NCBI RefSeq assembly: GCF_014230305.1
Contig: NZ_JACLAU010000004.1
Location: 62,001 to 126,000, forward strand
DNA: 64,000 bases
Direction of reading: 5' to 3'
From: Novosphingobium aerophilum
GTDB lineage: Bacteria; Pseudomonadota; Alphaproteobacteria; Sphingomonadales; Sphingomonadaceae
Shown: positions 45,695 to 54,880 of the stretch, piece after piece
How the letters are laid out: every line of letters begins with the position of its first letter
Numbering within the stretch: position 1 is the stretch's first letter
Program-made: the position numbers and the translations under genes
Notes under the pieces: generated by a model
What the model was told of the DNA's origin: nothing
What the model saw: only the letters and a program-made list of their open reading frames with translations
The model's database searches: none

Positions 45695-46975
45695 TCAGTT
45701 GGCGGGGGTCAGGCGGGTGATCCCGCCCATGTAGGGGAGCAGGGCGGCGGGAATCGTGACGGAGCCGTCCGCCTCCTGGTAATTCTCCAGCACGGCCACC
45801 AGCGTGCGACCCACCGCCAGGCCCGATCCGTTGAGCGTGTGGACGAACTCGGTCCCCTTCTGGCCTTCCGGGCGGAACCGCGCGTTCATCCGCCGCGCCT
45901 GGAAATCGCCGCAGTTGGAACACGAAGAAATCTCGCGATAGGCGTCCTGCCCCGGCAGCCAGACTTCCAGATCGTAGGTCTTGCGCGCGGTGAAGCCCAT
46001 GTCGCCCGAACACAGCAGCATCTTGCGATAGGGCAGGTCCAGCCCCTGCAGGATCGCCTCGGCGGCGGCGGTCATCCGCTCGTGCTCGGCGGGCGAGTCC
46101 TCCGGCTTGCAGATGGTGACGAGCTCGACCTTCTCGAACTGGTGCTGGCGGATATAGCCGCGCGTATCCCGCCCCGCCGCGCCCGCCTCGGAGCGGAAGC
46201 AGGGGGTCAGCGCGGTCAGCCGCAGCGGCAGGTCCGCCTCGGCGAGGATCTGCTCGCGCACCGAGTTGGTCAGCGAGACCTCGGCGGTGGGGATCAGCCA
46301 GCGGCCGTCGGTGGTGCGGAACAGGTCCTCGGCGAACTTGGGGAGCTGGCCGGTGCCGAAGGCGGCCTCGTCCCGCACCAGCAGCGGGGTTGCACACTCG
46401 GTGTAGCCCGCTTGCAGGGTCTGTGTATCGAGCATGTACTGCCCCAGCGCGCGCTGCAGCCGGGCCATCTGGCCGCGCAGGAAGGTGAACCGCGCGCCCG
46501 AGATCAGCGCCCCGGTCTCGAAGTCCAGGCCCAGCGCCGGACCCAGGTCGGCATGCTCCTTCGGCGCGAAGGCGAAGCTGCGTGGGGTGCCCCAGCGGCT
46601 GACCTCGACATTGCCGGCCTCGTCCTCGCCCTCGGGCACGGCGGCATCGGGCAGGTTGGGCCAGCGGGCCAGCTCGTCCTGCAGCCGGGCGGTCAGGTCG
46701 CGCTCCTCGGTTTCCAGCTTCGGCAGAACATCTTTCAGTTCAGCCACTTCGGCCTTCAGCCGCTCGGCCTCGTCCTTGTCGCCCTTGCCCATGGCCGCAC
46801 CGATCGCCTTGGAGGCCTCGTTGCGGCGGCTCTGCACCTCCTGCATGCGGGTCGCCACGGCCCGGCGTTCGGCATCCAGCGCGAGGATCGCGGCAGCTTG
46901 CGGCTCAACCCCGCGCCGGGCGAGGCCTGCGTCGAAGGCCTCGGGATTGTCGCGGATCAGCTTGATGTCATGCAT
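45695..46975 (-). CDS. serS: Seryl-tRNA synthetase SerS
   Basis: 426 aa from ATG 46975 ([21 protein letters not shown]); a longer open frame upstream is not homologous. The N-terminal antiparallel coiled coil (about residues 30-100) binds tRNA-Ser, and the class II catalytic core has motif 2 ([25 protein letters not shown]) and motif 3 ([18 protein letters not shown]). Standard length. First gene of the serS-surE-lytM run. The 201-base gap before the next plus-strand gene shows nothing coding. Confidence 0.97.
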   Translation of the reverse strand: MHDIKLIRDNPEAFDAGLARRGVEPQAAAILALDAERRAVATRMQEVQSRRNEASKAIGAAMGKGDKDEAERLKAEVAELKDVLPKLETEERDLTARLQDELARWPNLPDAAVPEGEDEAGNVEVSRWGTPRSFAFAPKEHADLGPALGLDFETGALISGARFTFLRGQMARLQRALGQYMLDTQTLQAGYTECATPLLVRDEAAFGTGQLPKFAEDLFRTTDGRWLIPTAEVSLTNSVREQILAEADLPLRLTALTPCFRSEAGAAGRDTRGYIRQHQFEKVELVTICKPEDSPAEHERMTAAAEAILQGLDLPYRKMLLCSGDMGFTARKTYDLEVWLPGQDAYREISSCSNCGDFQARRMNARFRPEGQKGTEFVHTLNGSGLAVGRTLVAVLENYQEADGSVTIPAALLPYMGGITRLTPAN

Positions 46976-47176
46976 GGCCGCGCCATGCCGCAGCCGCCGC
47001 GCAGGCGCAAGCCGGGGCGGGGTCCATGGGGCGCTCACTTGTGGGGAAGGGGCGATGACCCGGCCGGAGCCCGGTCGCCGCCGCGAGTCCGCCACCACTC
47101 GGCGAATAGGGCTCGGAACGAAGGCCCAGCTGCGGCATCGTAGCCGGGAGAGGGTAGTCGGGAGAGGAGAGAGGCC

Positions 47177-47554
47177 ATGTCGTTTGTCGATGGGTTCGTG
47201 ATTGCCGTGCCGCATGCCAACAAGGAACAGTTCGTGGAGCATGCCCGCCACTTCGACGAGATGCTGATGGCCGAGGGCGCCTTGCGCGTGGTCGAATGCT
47301 GGGGGGTCGATGTGCAGGCGGGCCAGCACACCGATTTCCGCCGCGCGGTCGATGCGCGCGAGGATGAGGCGGTGTGCTTCAGTTGGGTCGAATGGCCCGA
47401 TCGCGCCACCCGCGATGCGGCCCACGCGCGCTTCGCCGAGAAGATGGCCTCCGGCGAATGGGCCGAGACGGCGGGGAGCCAGCCGGACATGCCCTTCGAC
47501 GGCAAGCGGCTGGTGTTCGGCGGTTTCGAGCCGGTGCTGGTGCTCGACCGCTGA
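47177..47554 (+). CDS. DUF1428 (YbaA-like) protein
   Basis: 125 aa. [41 protein letters not shown] and [17 protein letters not shown], then [17 protein letters not shown], match the DUF1428 ferredoxin-like fold. Function unknown. A Shine-Dalgarno (GGAGAGGAGAG) precedes the start. Monocistronic. Confidence 0.88.
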   Translation: MSFVDGFVIAVPHANKEQFVEHARHFDEMLMAEGALRVVECWGVDVQAGQHTDFRRAVDAREDEAVCFSWVEWPDRATRDAAHARFAEKMASGEWAETAGSQPDMPFDGKRLVFGGFEPVLVLDR

Positions 47555-47606
47555 CCGGCGCATGCCAGCCCTGTCGCAACGATCCTTGGGGAAAGCCCGG
47601 AGGGAA

Positions 47607-47681
47607 TGGTGGGCGCGACAGGGATTGAACCTGTGACCCCACCCGTGTGAAGGGTGTGCTCTACCGCTGAGCTACGCGCCC
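47607..47681 (-). tRNA. tRNA-Val (anticodon CAC)
   Basis: 75 nt on the minus strand including encoded CCA: acceptor GGGCGCG/CGCGCCC, D arm GCTC-AGCGGTA-GAGC, anticodon loop TTCACAC giving CAC (reads GUG), T arm ACAGG-TTCAATC-CCTGT. Confidence 0.96.
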
Positions 47682-47758
47682 ATTCCGCCGGGAGCAGCGC
47701 CCATAGAGGCCTCCGCACGAATTGACAAGCGGGGAATGGAGCCTAGAGGCGCTTGGCC

Positions 47759-48046
47759 ATGAGCGAAGAAACCTCCTCCGGTCCGGACACCCCGCCCGAT
47801 CGCCTCGCGATCAATCCGCGCAGCCCCTTTTTCGACGCGGACAAGCTCCAGCGCGGCGTGGGCATCCGCTTCAAGGGCGTGGTGCGCACCAATGTCGAGG
47901 AATACTGCATTTCCGAAGGCTGGGTGCGCGTCCAGGCGGGCAAGACGCTGGATCGCAAGGGGCAGCCGTTGACGATCAAGCTCAGCGGCCCGGTCGAGGC
48001 CTGGTTCGAGGATCTGGGCGCGAACGCGCCAGTCGCCAAGGCCTGA
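47759..48046 (+). CDS. DUF3297 family protein
   Basis: 95 aa from ATG 47759; a TTG two codons earlier is possible. It matches DUF3297: PPDRLAINPRSPFFDADKLQRGVGIRFKG then EYCISEGWVRVQAGKTLDRKG. No signal peptide or membrane span. The family is small, soluble and of unknown function in proteobacteria. Divergent from tRNA-Val. Confidence 0.88.
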   Translation: MSEETSSGPDTPPDRLAINPRSPFFDADKLQRGVGIRFKGVVRTNVEEYCISEGWVRVQAGKTLDRKGQPLTIKLSGPVEAWFEDLGANAPVAKA

Positions 48047-48073
48047 GAGCGGCTGGGGCCAAGCCTGGCGCAT

Positions 48074-48218
48074 GGCCTTCGACAGGCTCAGGCCGAGCGG
48101 GCCTTGCTGAATGGTGCGGTCCCTCCGCCTTGGCGGAGTGGGTTGCGGTGACCGGGGAACAGGCGCCTGCCGTCGTCCGCCGGCACAAGATCCGCTCAGG
48201 CTGAGCTTGTCGAAGCCC
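48074..48218. repeat. Paired inverted repeat, same unit as 2724-2802
   Basis: GGCCTTCGACAGGCTCAGGC... (48074-48103) and the inverse ...GGCTGAGCTTGTCGAAGCCC (48192-48218), about 90 bases apart, in the convergent gap between the DUF3297 and CHAP genes. Confidence 0.8.
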
Positions 48219-48240
48219 ACGCGCTGGCGCAGCACCGGGC

Positions 48241-48891
48241 TCAGCGCTTCACCGCCAGCCGCGCGGCGATGATGGCGCCGATCGGATCGGACACCGAATC
48301 GATCACGCGGGTGCCCCTGGGGGTCTGGTCGATCCGCTTGGGATAGATGAAGCCCTGCACCGGCCAGGCGGTGGACCCCAGGTTCTGGATCGGGGCGAAC
48401 CACACGCGCACCTGGCTCCAATCATTGTCGGGCGAAACATCGACCGCGCGGACATTGTCCTCGATCTGGCCGCGGCGTCCGTTGATCGGGCTCCAGTTGG
48501 CATGGCGCAGCAGCACGGTGCGCGAATCGACGATCCGGCTGACCGCAGCGACATGGCCCAGTTCCATGCGACCATAGGGCTGGAACGTCATCACCGCACC
48601 GACCCGCGGCCGGTTGCCCCGGGCATAGCGGCCCTCGGCCTGGCTCCACCAGGTCCAGGCATCGCCGCGGATCTGGATGCCGCTGACCTGCCGGGCGTAA
48701 GGCACGCACTGCAGGTAGGGCGGAAGTTCGCTGCCGCCGCCGCCAGACACGCTGTCCCGCTCGTCGTCGTCGTGGCGGTCGCCCCGCGCGCGCTCGACAT
48801 CGATGGCCGATTCGGCGTGGACCGGGGCGGTCGCGGCAAGGAGAGCGCAGGCGCCCAGCAGGGCAGAAAGGCGCGGATGGGCAGTTCGCAT
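48241..48891 (-). CDS. Exported CHAP domain protein
   Basis: 216 aa from ATG 48891. Signal peptide (SALLGACALLAATAPVHA), an Asp-rich linker, then a CHAP (NlpC/P60-like) domain: the catalytic Cys in LQCVPYARQVSGIQIRGDAWTWW at about residue 62 and the His in LGHVAAVSRI at about residue 115, with HANWSP after it. CHAP domains are amidases or endopeptidases acting on peptidoglycan, so a cell-wall role is inferred. Two direct TTAACCA-type elements precede it. Monocistronic. Confidence 0.85.
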   Translation of the reverse strand: MRTAHPRLSALLGACALLAATAPVHAESAIDVERARGDRHDDDERDSVSGGGGSELPPYLQCVPYARQVSGIQIRGDAWTWWSQAEGRYARGNRPRVGAVMTFQPYGRMELGHVAAVSRIVDSRTVLLRHANWSPINGRRGQIEDNVRAVDVSPDNDWSQVRVWFAPIQNLGSTAWPVQGFIYPKRIDQTPRGTRVIDSVSDPIGAIIAARLAVKR

Positions 48892-48912
48892 CGTCCGGCT
48901 CTTGCGCGGTTT

Positions 48913-48944
48913 GTGGTTAAGCGAGGGTCGCGGAAAATGGTTAA
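48913..48944 (-). promoter_or_regulatory. Possible CtrA-type elements upstream of the CHAP gene
   Basis: On the minus strand: TTAACCAT (48944-48937) and TTAACCA (48920-48914), the same orientation, 24-base period, 22-53 bases from the CHAP start. TTAACCAT matches the half-site form of the alphaproteobacterial cell-cycle regulator CtrA. Regulation is inference. Confidence 0.4.
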
Positions 48945-49042
48945 CGCGATCCTTGCAATGCAATAAGGGGAATGCCGGGGCAACCCGCCCGCGGCCGGTC
49001 GTGCTTGCGCCCGGCGCGGAAAAGCGGCAGGGCGGCGCTTCC

Positions 49043-50422
49043 ATGCTCCCCCAGGTCATCATCATCGGGCGTCCCAACGTCGGCAAGTCGACCCTGTTCA
49101 ACCGGTTGGTCGGCAAGAAGCTGGCGCTGGTCGACGATCAGCCGGGGGTCACGCGGGACCGCCGCTTCGGCGAGGCTCACCTGCTCGGGCTCGATTTCAC
49201 CGTGGTCGACACCGCCGGGTGGGAGGACGATGATCCTGCCAGCCTGCCCGGCCGCATGCGCGCCCAGACCGAGGCCGCGCTCGAGGGGGCCGACGTCGCC
49301 CTGTTCGTGATCGACGCGCGCGCGGGGCTGACCCCGCTCGACGAGGAGATCGCCCGCTGGCTGCGCGAACAAAGCGTGCCGATCGTCCTGCTCGCCAACA
49401 AGGCCGAGGGGCGCCAGGGCGATGGGGGGCTCTACGACGCCTTCTCGCTGGGCTTCGGCGAGCCCATCGCGTTTTCGGCCGAGCATGGCCAGGGGCTGGG
49501 CGACCTGTTCGAAGCGCTGCTCCCGCTGATCGAGGACAAGCAGCCCGATCCCGCGGACGAGGCGAGCGCCGACGAGGAAGACTACGATCCCAAGGCCGTG
49601 CTCAAGCTGGCCATCGTCGGCCGGCCGAATGCGGGCAAGTCCACCCTGATCAATGCGATGCTGCGCGAGGACCGCCTGCTGACCGGGCCCGAAGCCGGGA
49701 TCACCCGCGATTCGATCGCGGTCGACTGGGCCTGGACCGATCCGGCAAGCGGCGAGGAGCGGCCGGTGCGGCTGATCGACACCGCGGGGATGCGCAAAAA
49801 GGCCCAGGTGGTCGAAAAGCTCGAAAGGCTCTCGGTCGCCGATGCCCGCCGGGCGATCGACTTCGCCGAGGTGGTCGTGCTGCTGCTCGACGCCACGCGC
49901 GGGCTTGAGCATCAGGACCTCAAGATCGCCTCGCTGGTGCTGGAAGAGGGCCGCGCGCTGATCATCGCGATCAACAAGTGGGACGTGGCGGAGAACGCCT
50001 CGGGCCTATTCAACGGGATCCGCGCGGCGCTGGACGAAGGCCTCGCGCAGGTTCGCGGCGTGCCGCTGCTCTCGGTCTCGGCGCGCACCGGCAAGGGGCT
50101 CGATGCGCTGATCGGCGCGGCCTTCTCGATCCGCGATGCCTGGTCCAAGCGCGTGCCGACCGCCGCGCTCAACCGCTGGTTCGACGATGCCCTGTCGGCC
50201 AACCCGCCGCCGGCGCCGGGCGGCAAGCGGATCAAGCTGCGCTACATCACCCAGGCCAAGACGCGTCCGCCCAGCTTCGTCATGTTCGGCACCCGGCTCG
50301 ACATGCTGCCGGAAAGCTATCGTCGCTACCTGATCAACGGGATCCGGCGCGAACTGGGCTTCGATGCGGTGCCGATCCGGCTTACCCTGCGCAGCCCGAA
50401 GAATCCCTTCGCCAAGGACTGA
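49043..50422 (+). CDS. der: Double-domain ribosome biogenesis GTPase Der (EngA)
   Basis: 459 aa from ATG 49043. Two consecutive G domains: G1 IGRPNVGKSTLF (about residues 8-19) with DTAGWE, and the second VGRPNAGKSTLI (about 192-203) with DTAGMRKKAQV and NKWD. A C-terminal KH-like domain (about 365-459; LRYITQAKTRPPSFVMFGTR) follows. It assists 50S assembly. The upstream open frame lacks homology. Confidence 0.97.
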   Translation: MLPQVIIIGRPNVGKSTLFNRLVGKKLALVDDQPGVTRDRRFGEAHLLGLDFTVVDTAGWEDDDPASLPGRMRAQTEAALEGADVALFVIDARAGLTPLDEEIARWLREQSVPIVLLANKAEGRQGDGGLYDAFSLGFGEPIAFSAEHGQGLGDLFEALLPLIEDKQPDPADEASADEEDYDPKAVLKLAIVGRPNAGKSTLINAMLREDRLLTGPEAGITRDSIAVDWAWTDPASGEERPVRLIDTAGMRKKAQVVEKLERLSVADARRAIDFAEVVVLLLDATRGLEHQDLKIASLVLEEGRALIIAINKWDVAENASGLFNGIRAALDEGLAQVRGVPLLSVSARTGKGLDALIGAAFSIRDAWSKRVPTAALNRWFDDALSANPPPAPGGKRIKLRYITQAKTRPPSFVMFGTRLDMLPESYRRYLINGIRRELGFDAVPIRLTLRSPKNPFAKD

Positions 50423-50488
50423 ACAGCGCAGGCTCCGACCCGGCGGGGCGGGAGGCCGTTCGCCAGCGTTCCGGCTCGTCGCGCCCGT

Positions 50489-50662
50489 TCACGGTTCCAG
50501 CCCCAGCGCGGCCCAGAACTCCGCGGCGCTGAGCACGCGCGGAGAGCCGGTGCCGGCCTTTCCCTCGACCGCCCGCCGCCACGAGGAATGGGGCAAGGCG
50601 ATCGTGCCGCTGCGATAGGACCGGGGGGACGCCTTGCGGCGGGGAGATGAGGTGCGCGCCAT
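50489..50662 (-). CDS. Small basic hypothetical protein (57 aa)
   Basis: 57 codons with AGGA eight bases before the ATG. The sequence starts MARTSSPRRKASPRSYRS and ends RVLSAAEFWAALGLEP; the first half is Arg/Ser-rich, the second a short helix. No known family. It is read from a leader of about 150 bases containing a hairpin. Convergent with der. Real translation is plausible but unproven. Confidence 0.5.
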   Translation of the reverse strand: MARTSSPRRKASPRSYRSGTIALPHSSWRRAVEGKAGTGSPRVLSAAEFWAALGLEP

Positions 50663-50767
50663 GCTTCGTTTCCTTCAGGAAAACACGAATCGCGCGTTGG
50701 TCGCGTGGGTTCGTGCGCTTTAGCCTTTGGTGACGCGGGGCAAGCTGGACGGATCAAAAGCCGCGGC

Positions 50768-50809
50768 CGCTGCCGGGTGGGACACGGGAGAGAGGAGAGC
50801 CCGGCAGCG
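50768..50809 (-). promoter_or_regulatory. Leader hairpin and possible promoter upstream of the 57-codon ORF
   Basis: CGCTGCCGGG (50768-50777) pairs with CCCGGCAGCG (50800-50809) around a C/T-rich loop (CTCTCCTCTCTCCCG read on the minus strand). About 20-40 bases upstream, CTTGCT and TATCAG elements with a 16-base spacer may form a promoter. The 228-base gap 50663-50890 contains nothing else recognisable. Confidence 0.35.
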
Positions 50810-50890
50810 ACGGATTAATGTCTACTGATATGGTAGACTCGTGTCGAGCAAGTCTGTCTTGCGGCCGGCCAAGCCCAACTGTTCGCCCGC

Positions 50891-52102
50891 TCAGCGGCGC
50901 AGCGGCATCCGTCGGCCATAGGTCAGGCAGCGCCACAGCCATTCCAGCGGGCCATGGCGGAACCGTGCCAGCCAGGGCCGGCTCCACCCCAGCATCAGGG
51001 CCCAGCCGCCCAGCAGGAACGGCCAGAGCCAGTGCTCCGGAACCTGTCCCACCCAGCCCAGACCCCAGCCGTAGAACAGGCTGGTCATCACCACGGTCAT
51101 GCCCAGATAGTTGCTGAAGGCCATCCGTCCCGCCGCGACCAGCCGGTCGCCGAGCGCAGTGCGCAGCAGGGCAGGCGCGGCCAGGATCAATGCGGCGAGA
51201 TAACCGAGCGCCATCAGCAGGTGCGGCAGGGCCATGTGATAGGCCAGCATCTGCACCATCCGCACCGGCGGAAAATGGCGGCTCCAGGCGAAGGCCACGA
51301 GCAGGCCCGTCAGGAGACCGCCGATCCCGATCCCCAGCGCGGCGAGGCCGGCCAGCCGGCGCCGGGACCAATGTCCGGCGTACAGCCCGGTGCGGAACAG
51401 GGCCATGCCGATCAGCATCAGCGGCAGGCTTTCGCCCAGTGTGCCCACCGCTGCCCGCAGCGGCTCGTCTGGCTGGGTGCTCAGCTTGCCGATCACCTGG
51501 GCGGCAAAGCCGCGGCGATAGCCGGCCAACTCGCGTGCGGTGGCGACCGCATCCTTGCGCCGTTCGCGGGCATAGGCCTGCGCCTCGGCGGGTGGCGCGA
51601 CGGCCTGCAGAACCCGCTCCTCGGCGCGGATCTGGGGCAGGCCCACCGCCGCCATGGTCAGGTGCCAGCCCGCGAACAGCGTGACCCCGGCGATCATCAG
51701 GGCGGCGGGCCGGGCCTGGCGGAAAGCGAGCGCGGCAAACCCGGCGATCGCGTAAGTGAACAGGATGTCGCCCCACCACAGCAGCAGGAAGTGAAGGTAG
51801 CCGAACAGCGCCAGCCAGCCGAGCCGGCGCAATTGCAGGCGCTCGCCCGCCACGAGGTCGCCCGGATCTCGCGCCTCGGCGCGATCGATGAACAGCAGCA
51901 GCGAGGCGCCGAACAGCAGGGTGAACAGCGCGCGCATCTTCCCTTCGAAGATGATCGTGTTCAGCGCGAACCACGCTTCGTCCGCGCGGCTGCCGGGATC
52001 GGGGAGGTGCGGCGAAAGCGAGGCGGCGATCGGTCCGGCATAGGCGCCGAGGTTGATCGCCAGGATGCCGAGCACCGCGACCCCGCGCACGAGGTCAAGC
52101 AA
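50891..52102 (-). CDS. DUF418 (YeiB-like) multi-pass membrane protein
   Basis: 403 aa with about ten transmembrane helices. LLDLVRGVAVLGILAINLGAYAGP at the start and the C-terminal GRMAFSNYLGMTVVMTSLFYGWGLGW ... PLEWLWRCLTYGRRMPLR are diagnostic for DUF418. The family is implicated in acyl-group transfer or membrane lipid/sugar modification without proof. The start is uncertain: TTG at 52102 is annotated, but the frame stays open to a CTG at 52135 that would overlap the SPOR gene stop and add RLP ahead of LLDLVRG, a better match to relatives. Confidence 0.8.
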   Translation of the reverse strand: MLDLVRGVAVLGILAINLGAYAGPIAASLSPHLPDPGSRADEAWFALNTIIFEGKMRALFTLLFGASLLLFIDRAEARDPGDLVAGERLQLRRLGWLALFGYLHFLLLWWGDILFTYAIAGFAALAFRQARPAALMIAGVTLFAGWHLTMAAVGLPQIRAEERVLQAVAPPAEAQAYARERRKDAVATARELAGYRRGFAAQVIGKLSTQPDEPLRAAVGTLGESLPLMLIGMALFRTGLYAGHWSRRRLAGLAALGIGIGGLLTGLLVAFAWSRHFPPVRMVQMLAYHMALPHLLMALGYLAALILAAPALLRTALGDRLVAAGRMAFSNYLGMTVVMTSLFYGWGLGWVGQVPEHWLWPFLLGGWALMLGWSRPWLARFRHGPLEWLWRCLTYGRRMPLRR

Positions 52103-52131
52103 CGGCAGCCGGTCCGCTTCGGTCGGGATGG

Positions 52132-53316
52132 TCAGTCCTGCACGGGCAGGCAGGCGATGCCCGCCGCCGAGAGCGCCGAGCAGGCCCGGTTCGCCGCCTC
52201 ACGGCTGGCATAGCCGGTCGCGAGCAGCCGGGTCACCGCGCCAGCCTTGACGTTGGCGCGCGGGTGACCGGCGATCTCCGGACGCCCCTTGACCCGGGCC
52301 CACAGCGCATCGGCATTGCTGGCCACGCCGAAGGCACCAAGCTGAACCCGCCATGGCCCGGTTGCCGTGGCCACTGCGGCAGCCGGACGGGGCGCCGGGC
52401 GGACCACCGGGCGCGGAGCGGGCGGGGGAGCCTCGGCCATGTCACCCGGATCGGACGGTGCAGGTGCCGCCGGCGGCGTCTCGGCCTGGGCCAGACCGAA
52501 GGGCGGACGTGGCGCCGGGAGCGGGGCAGGGAGTGGCGCAGGCGGAAGCCCGGTCGGCACGGCCCCTGTCGACGGCAAGCCGGCCGTCGCCACCTGGGCC
52601 GGGCGGGGGGGCACGACCGGCCTGGCCGGGGCGGGCGGGCTGCCGCGGGGGGGCGAGGCCGGCGCGGCGGAAGCGGGCGCGGCAGGCGGGACGATCCGGC
52701 TGCCCAGGTCGGCGGCGGCCAATTGATTGCGCCGGTTGGTCTCGGCCTCCTCGCCCAGCTTGGCCGCCAGCGAGGCGGCGGCCTGCCGCTGGGCGAGCGG
52801 GATGTGCTGGTCCATCTGGGTGATCGCCGGCGCGGCCTGGGGCAGGCCCGCGCTCTGGGCCAGGGTCATCAGCGCATAGGCCCGGACCCAGTCCTTCGGT
52901 GCCAGATCGCCATTGAAGTGGGCAATGCCCAGCAGGTACTGTGCCCGCGGATCGCCGCGGTCCGCCGCCGAGCGGATATAGGGCATGGCGGCGGCACGCT
53001 CGCCGCGATCGAACATCATGAGGCCATAGAAATCGCCGGCCTCGAGGTGTCCCTGGGCGGAGGCCTTGCCGAACAGCATTTCGGCCTTGGCCAGATCGCG
53101 CGTTACGCCCCGGCCAAGGCGGTAGGCCTGGGCAAGGCGGAACTGGGCGTCGGGGTCGCCCTGCGCGGCGGGACCCTCCCATTCGCGAACCGCTGCGGCA
53201 TAGTCACCTCGGTTCCACGCATCTTCGCCAGTTTTGACATCGGCCATGGCCGGCACCGCCACGATGAGCGCCACGGCGGCGACCGAACAAAGACCCAGCG
53301 ATCGACCGAAAAGCAT
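52132..53316 (-). CDS. Exported Sel1-repeat and SPOR domain protein
   Basis: 394 aa. Signal peptide (GRSLGLCSVAAVALIVAVPAMA), Sel1/TPR-like repeats (about residues 30-160; WEGPAAQGDPDAQFRLAQAYRLG, ADRGDPRAQYLLGIAHFNGD), a Pro/Ala linker, and a C-terminal SPOR domain (about 325-394; GPWRVQLGAFGVASNADALW). The Sel1-SPOR layout is common in sphingomonads and points to septal cell-wall binding and scaffolding. It is divergent from parA; the 199-base gap 53317-53515 is presumed to carry both promoters. It precedes the DUF418 gene on the same strand. Confidence 0.88.
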   Translation of the reverse strand: MLFGRSLGLCSVAAVALIVAVPAMADVKTGEDAWNRGDYAAAVREWEGPAAQGDPDAQFRLAQAYRLGRGVTRDLAKAEMLFGKASAQGHLEAGDFYGLMMFDRGERAAAMPYIRSAADRGDPRAQYLLGIAHFNGDLAPKDWVRAYALMTLAQSAGLPQAAPAITQMDQHIPLAQRQAAASLAAKLGEEAETNRRNQLAAADLGSRIVPPAAPASAAPASPPRGSPPAPARPVVPPRPAQVATAGLPSTGAVPTGLPPAPLPAPLPAPRPPFGLAQAETPPAAPAPSDPGDMAEAPPPAPRPVVRPAPRPAAAVATATGPWRVQLGAFGVASNADALWARVKGRPEIAGHPRANVKAGAVTRLLATGYASREAANRACSALSAAGIACLPVQD

Positions 53317-53515
53317 TTCTGTTTCCCCACGCCCAACCGGCTCGCGCCGAGTACTGCCACAACCGCGGGACTCGTGGCAAAGACTTTGTCCTTACTGCCA
53401 ATCTTCCTTTACACCCGCTTTTCCCGCCCCCCGCCAGTTAACCCGATCTTAGGGGTGCGCGTGGTTTGTTGCCCCGGATTTGGCAGATTAGCCGGTATTC
53501 CGGGGGACTTAGACC

Positions 53516-54235
53516 GTGCGTGTATTGGCTCTGGCTTCGCAGAAGGGTGGATCGGGCAAGACCACCTTGTCCGGCCATCTCGCCGTGCAGGCCCAGCGGG
53601 CCGGGGCGGGGCCGGTGGTGCTGATCGACATCGACCCGCAAGGTTCGCTGGCCGACTGGTGGAACGAGCGCGAGGCCGACATGCCGGCGTTCGCCCAGAC
53701 CACCGTGGCGCGGCTCGCGGCCGATCTCCAGGTGCTGCGCCAGCAGGGCTTCAAGCTGGCCGTCATCGATACCCCGCCGGCGATCACCATGGCCATCCAG
53801 TCGGTCATCGCGGTCGCCGAACTGGTCGTCGTGCCGACCCGGCCGAGCCCGCATGACCTGCGCGCGGTCGGGGCCACGGTCGATCTGTGCGAGCGCGCCG
53901 GCAAGCCACTGATCTTCGTGGTCAACGCGGCCACCCCGAAGGCGCGGATCACCAGCGAGGCGGCCATCGCGCTCTCGCAGCACGGCACTGTCGCCCCGAT
54001 CACCCTGCACCAGCGCACCGATTTCGCCGCGTCGATGATCGACGGACGCACCGTGATGGAGGTGGATCCCACCGGCCGCTCCGCGATGGAGGTTGCCGCG
54101 CTGTGGAACTACGTGGCCGACCGGCTCGAGAAGAACTTCCGTCGCACCGTTTTCGCGGCGCCGGCGGCAACGCCGGGTCATGCCGCGGTGCATCGTCCGG
54201 TCGGCGGCTTCGGCCGCCGCGTCGCCGGTTCGTGA
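53516..54235 (+). CDS. ParA family ATPase, orphan type
   Basis: 239 aa from GTG 53516. Deviant Walker A ASQKGGSGKTTLSGHL at residues 7-22, Walker A' VLIDIDPQGSLADWW, Walker B VIDTPP and the P-x-x-R-P-S region VVVPTRPSPHDLRAV. No ParB or parS repeats lie nearby; the next gene is a ribbon-helix-helix candidate. ParA-type ATPases position DNA or protein cargo. The C-terminal 25 residues are an Ala/Pro-rich tail. The chromosomal ParA is expected at the origin, so this is a second, probably dedicated positioning ATPase. Confidence 0.88.
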   Translation: MRVLALASQKGGSGKTTLSGHLAVQAQRAGAGPVVLIDIDPQGSLADWWNEREADMPAFAQTTVARLAADLQVLRQQGFKLAVIDTPPAITMAIQSVIAVAELVVVPTRPSPHDLRAVGATVDLCERAGKPLIFVVNAATPKARITSEAAIALSQHGTVAPITLHQRTDFAASMIDGRTVMEVDPTGRSAMEVAALWNYVADRLEKNFRRTVFAAPAATPGHAAVHRPVGGFGRRVAGS

Positions 54236-54248
54236 GGGAGCGCCGCCG

Positions 54249-54863
54249 ATGACCAGCTCCCGCGCCTTCGCCTCGCTGTCCTCCGCGCTGCTCGCCCGCA
54301 AGGGTGGTGCGCGCCCCGCCATGCGCTCGGCCCTGCATGACCCGGCCCATGATTCGGCCGAAGCGCCCCGCCACGATCCGCTCAGCGATCTCGGCTGGAA
54401 CGACATGGGTTTCGACGTGGCGCCGGCATCGGTCCAGCCTGCTCCGGCCCCTGCCGACATGACCGCTCCGCTGGCCGTGGTGGTGTTTGAGCCGATGCAG
54501 GACCCCCTGCCGGACGCTGCGGCGCCGGCCCAACCGCCGGCCCAACTGCTCGCCTCCAAGCCGGCCCCGGCCGAGGTGGTGCCCCTCCTGCGCGAGGCGC
54601 CCGCCGCGCCGTCCGCCCGGTCCGCAGCCGCGCGACCGGCCTCGCTCGGCGAGATCGGCACCCGCGCGATCACCCGACGGACCCGCACCGCGGCCTTCAC
54701 GCTGCGGCTGGATCCGGACCGCCACTATCGCCTGCGGGTCGCCTGTGCGCTGCAGGCGCGCAGTGCCCAGTCGCTGGTGACCGAAGCCGTCGATCGTTTT
54801 CTCGACCAACAGCCCGACCTCAACCCGCTGGCCGCCGTTGGCGGTGCCCAGCGGATCGCCTGA
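54249..54863 (+). CDS. Hypothetical protein with C-terminal ribbon-helix-helix-like domain
   Basis: 204 aa from ATG 54249, 13 bases after the ParA gene. A low-complexity Ala/Pro/Asp first half (residues 1-130) is followed by RTAAFTLRLDPDRHYRLRV, CALQARSAQSLVTEAVDRFLDQQP (about 145-190), which has the beta-strand/helix/helix pattern of RHH proteins such as CopG/ParG. That would make it a DNA-binding or adaptor partner of the ParA protein. The assignment is by pattern, not by a named family. The SPOR gene follows 17 bases later. Confidence 0.65.
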   Translation: MTSSRAFASLSSALLARKGGARPAMRSALHDPAHDSAEAPRHDPLSDLGWNDMGFDVAPASVQPAPAPADMTAPLAVVVFEPMQDPLPDAAAPAQPPAQLLASKPAPAEVVPLLREAPAAPSARSAAARPASLGEIGTRAITRRTRTAAFTLRLDPDRHYRLRVACALQARSAQSLVTEAVDRFLDQQPDLNPLAAVGGAQRIA

Positions 54864-54880
54864 CCTGACAGGACCTTGCC

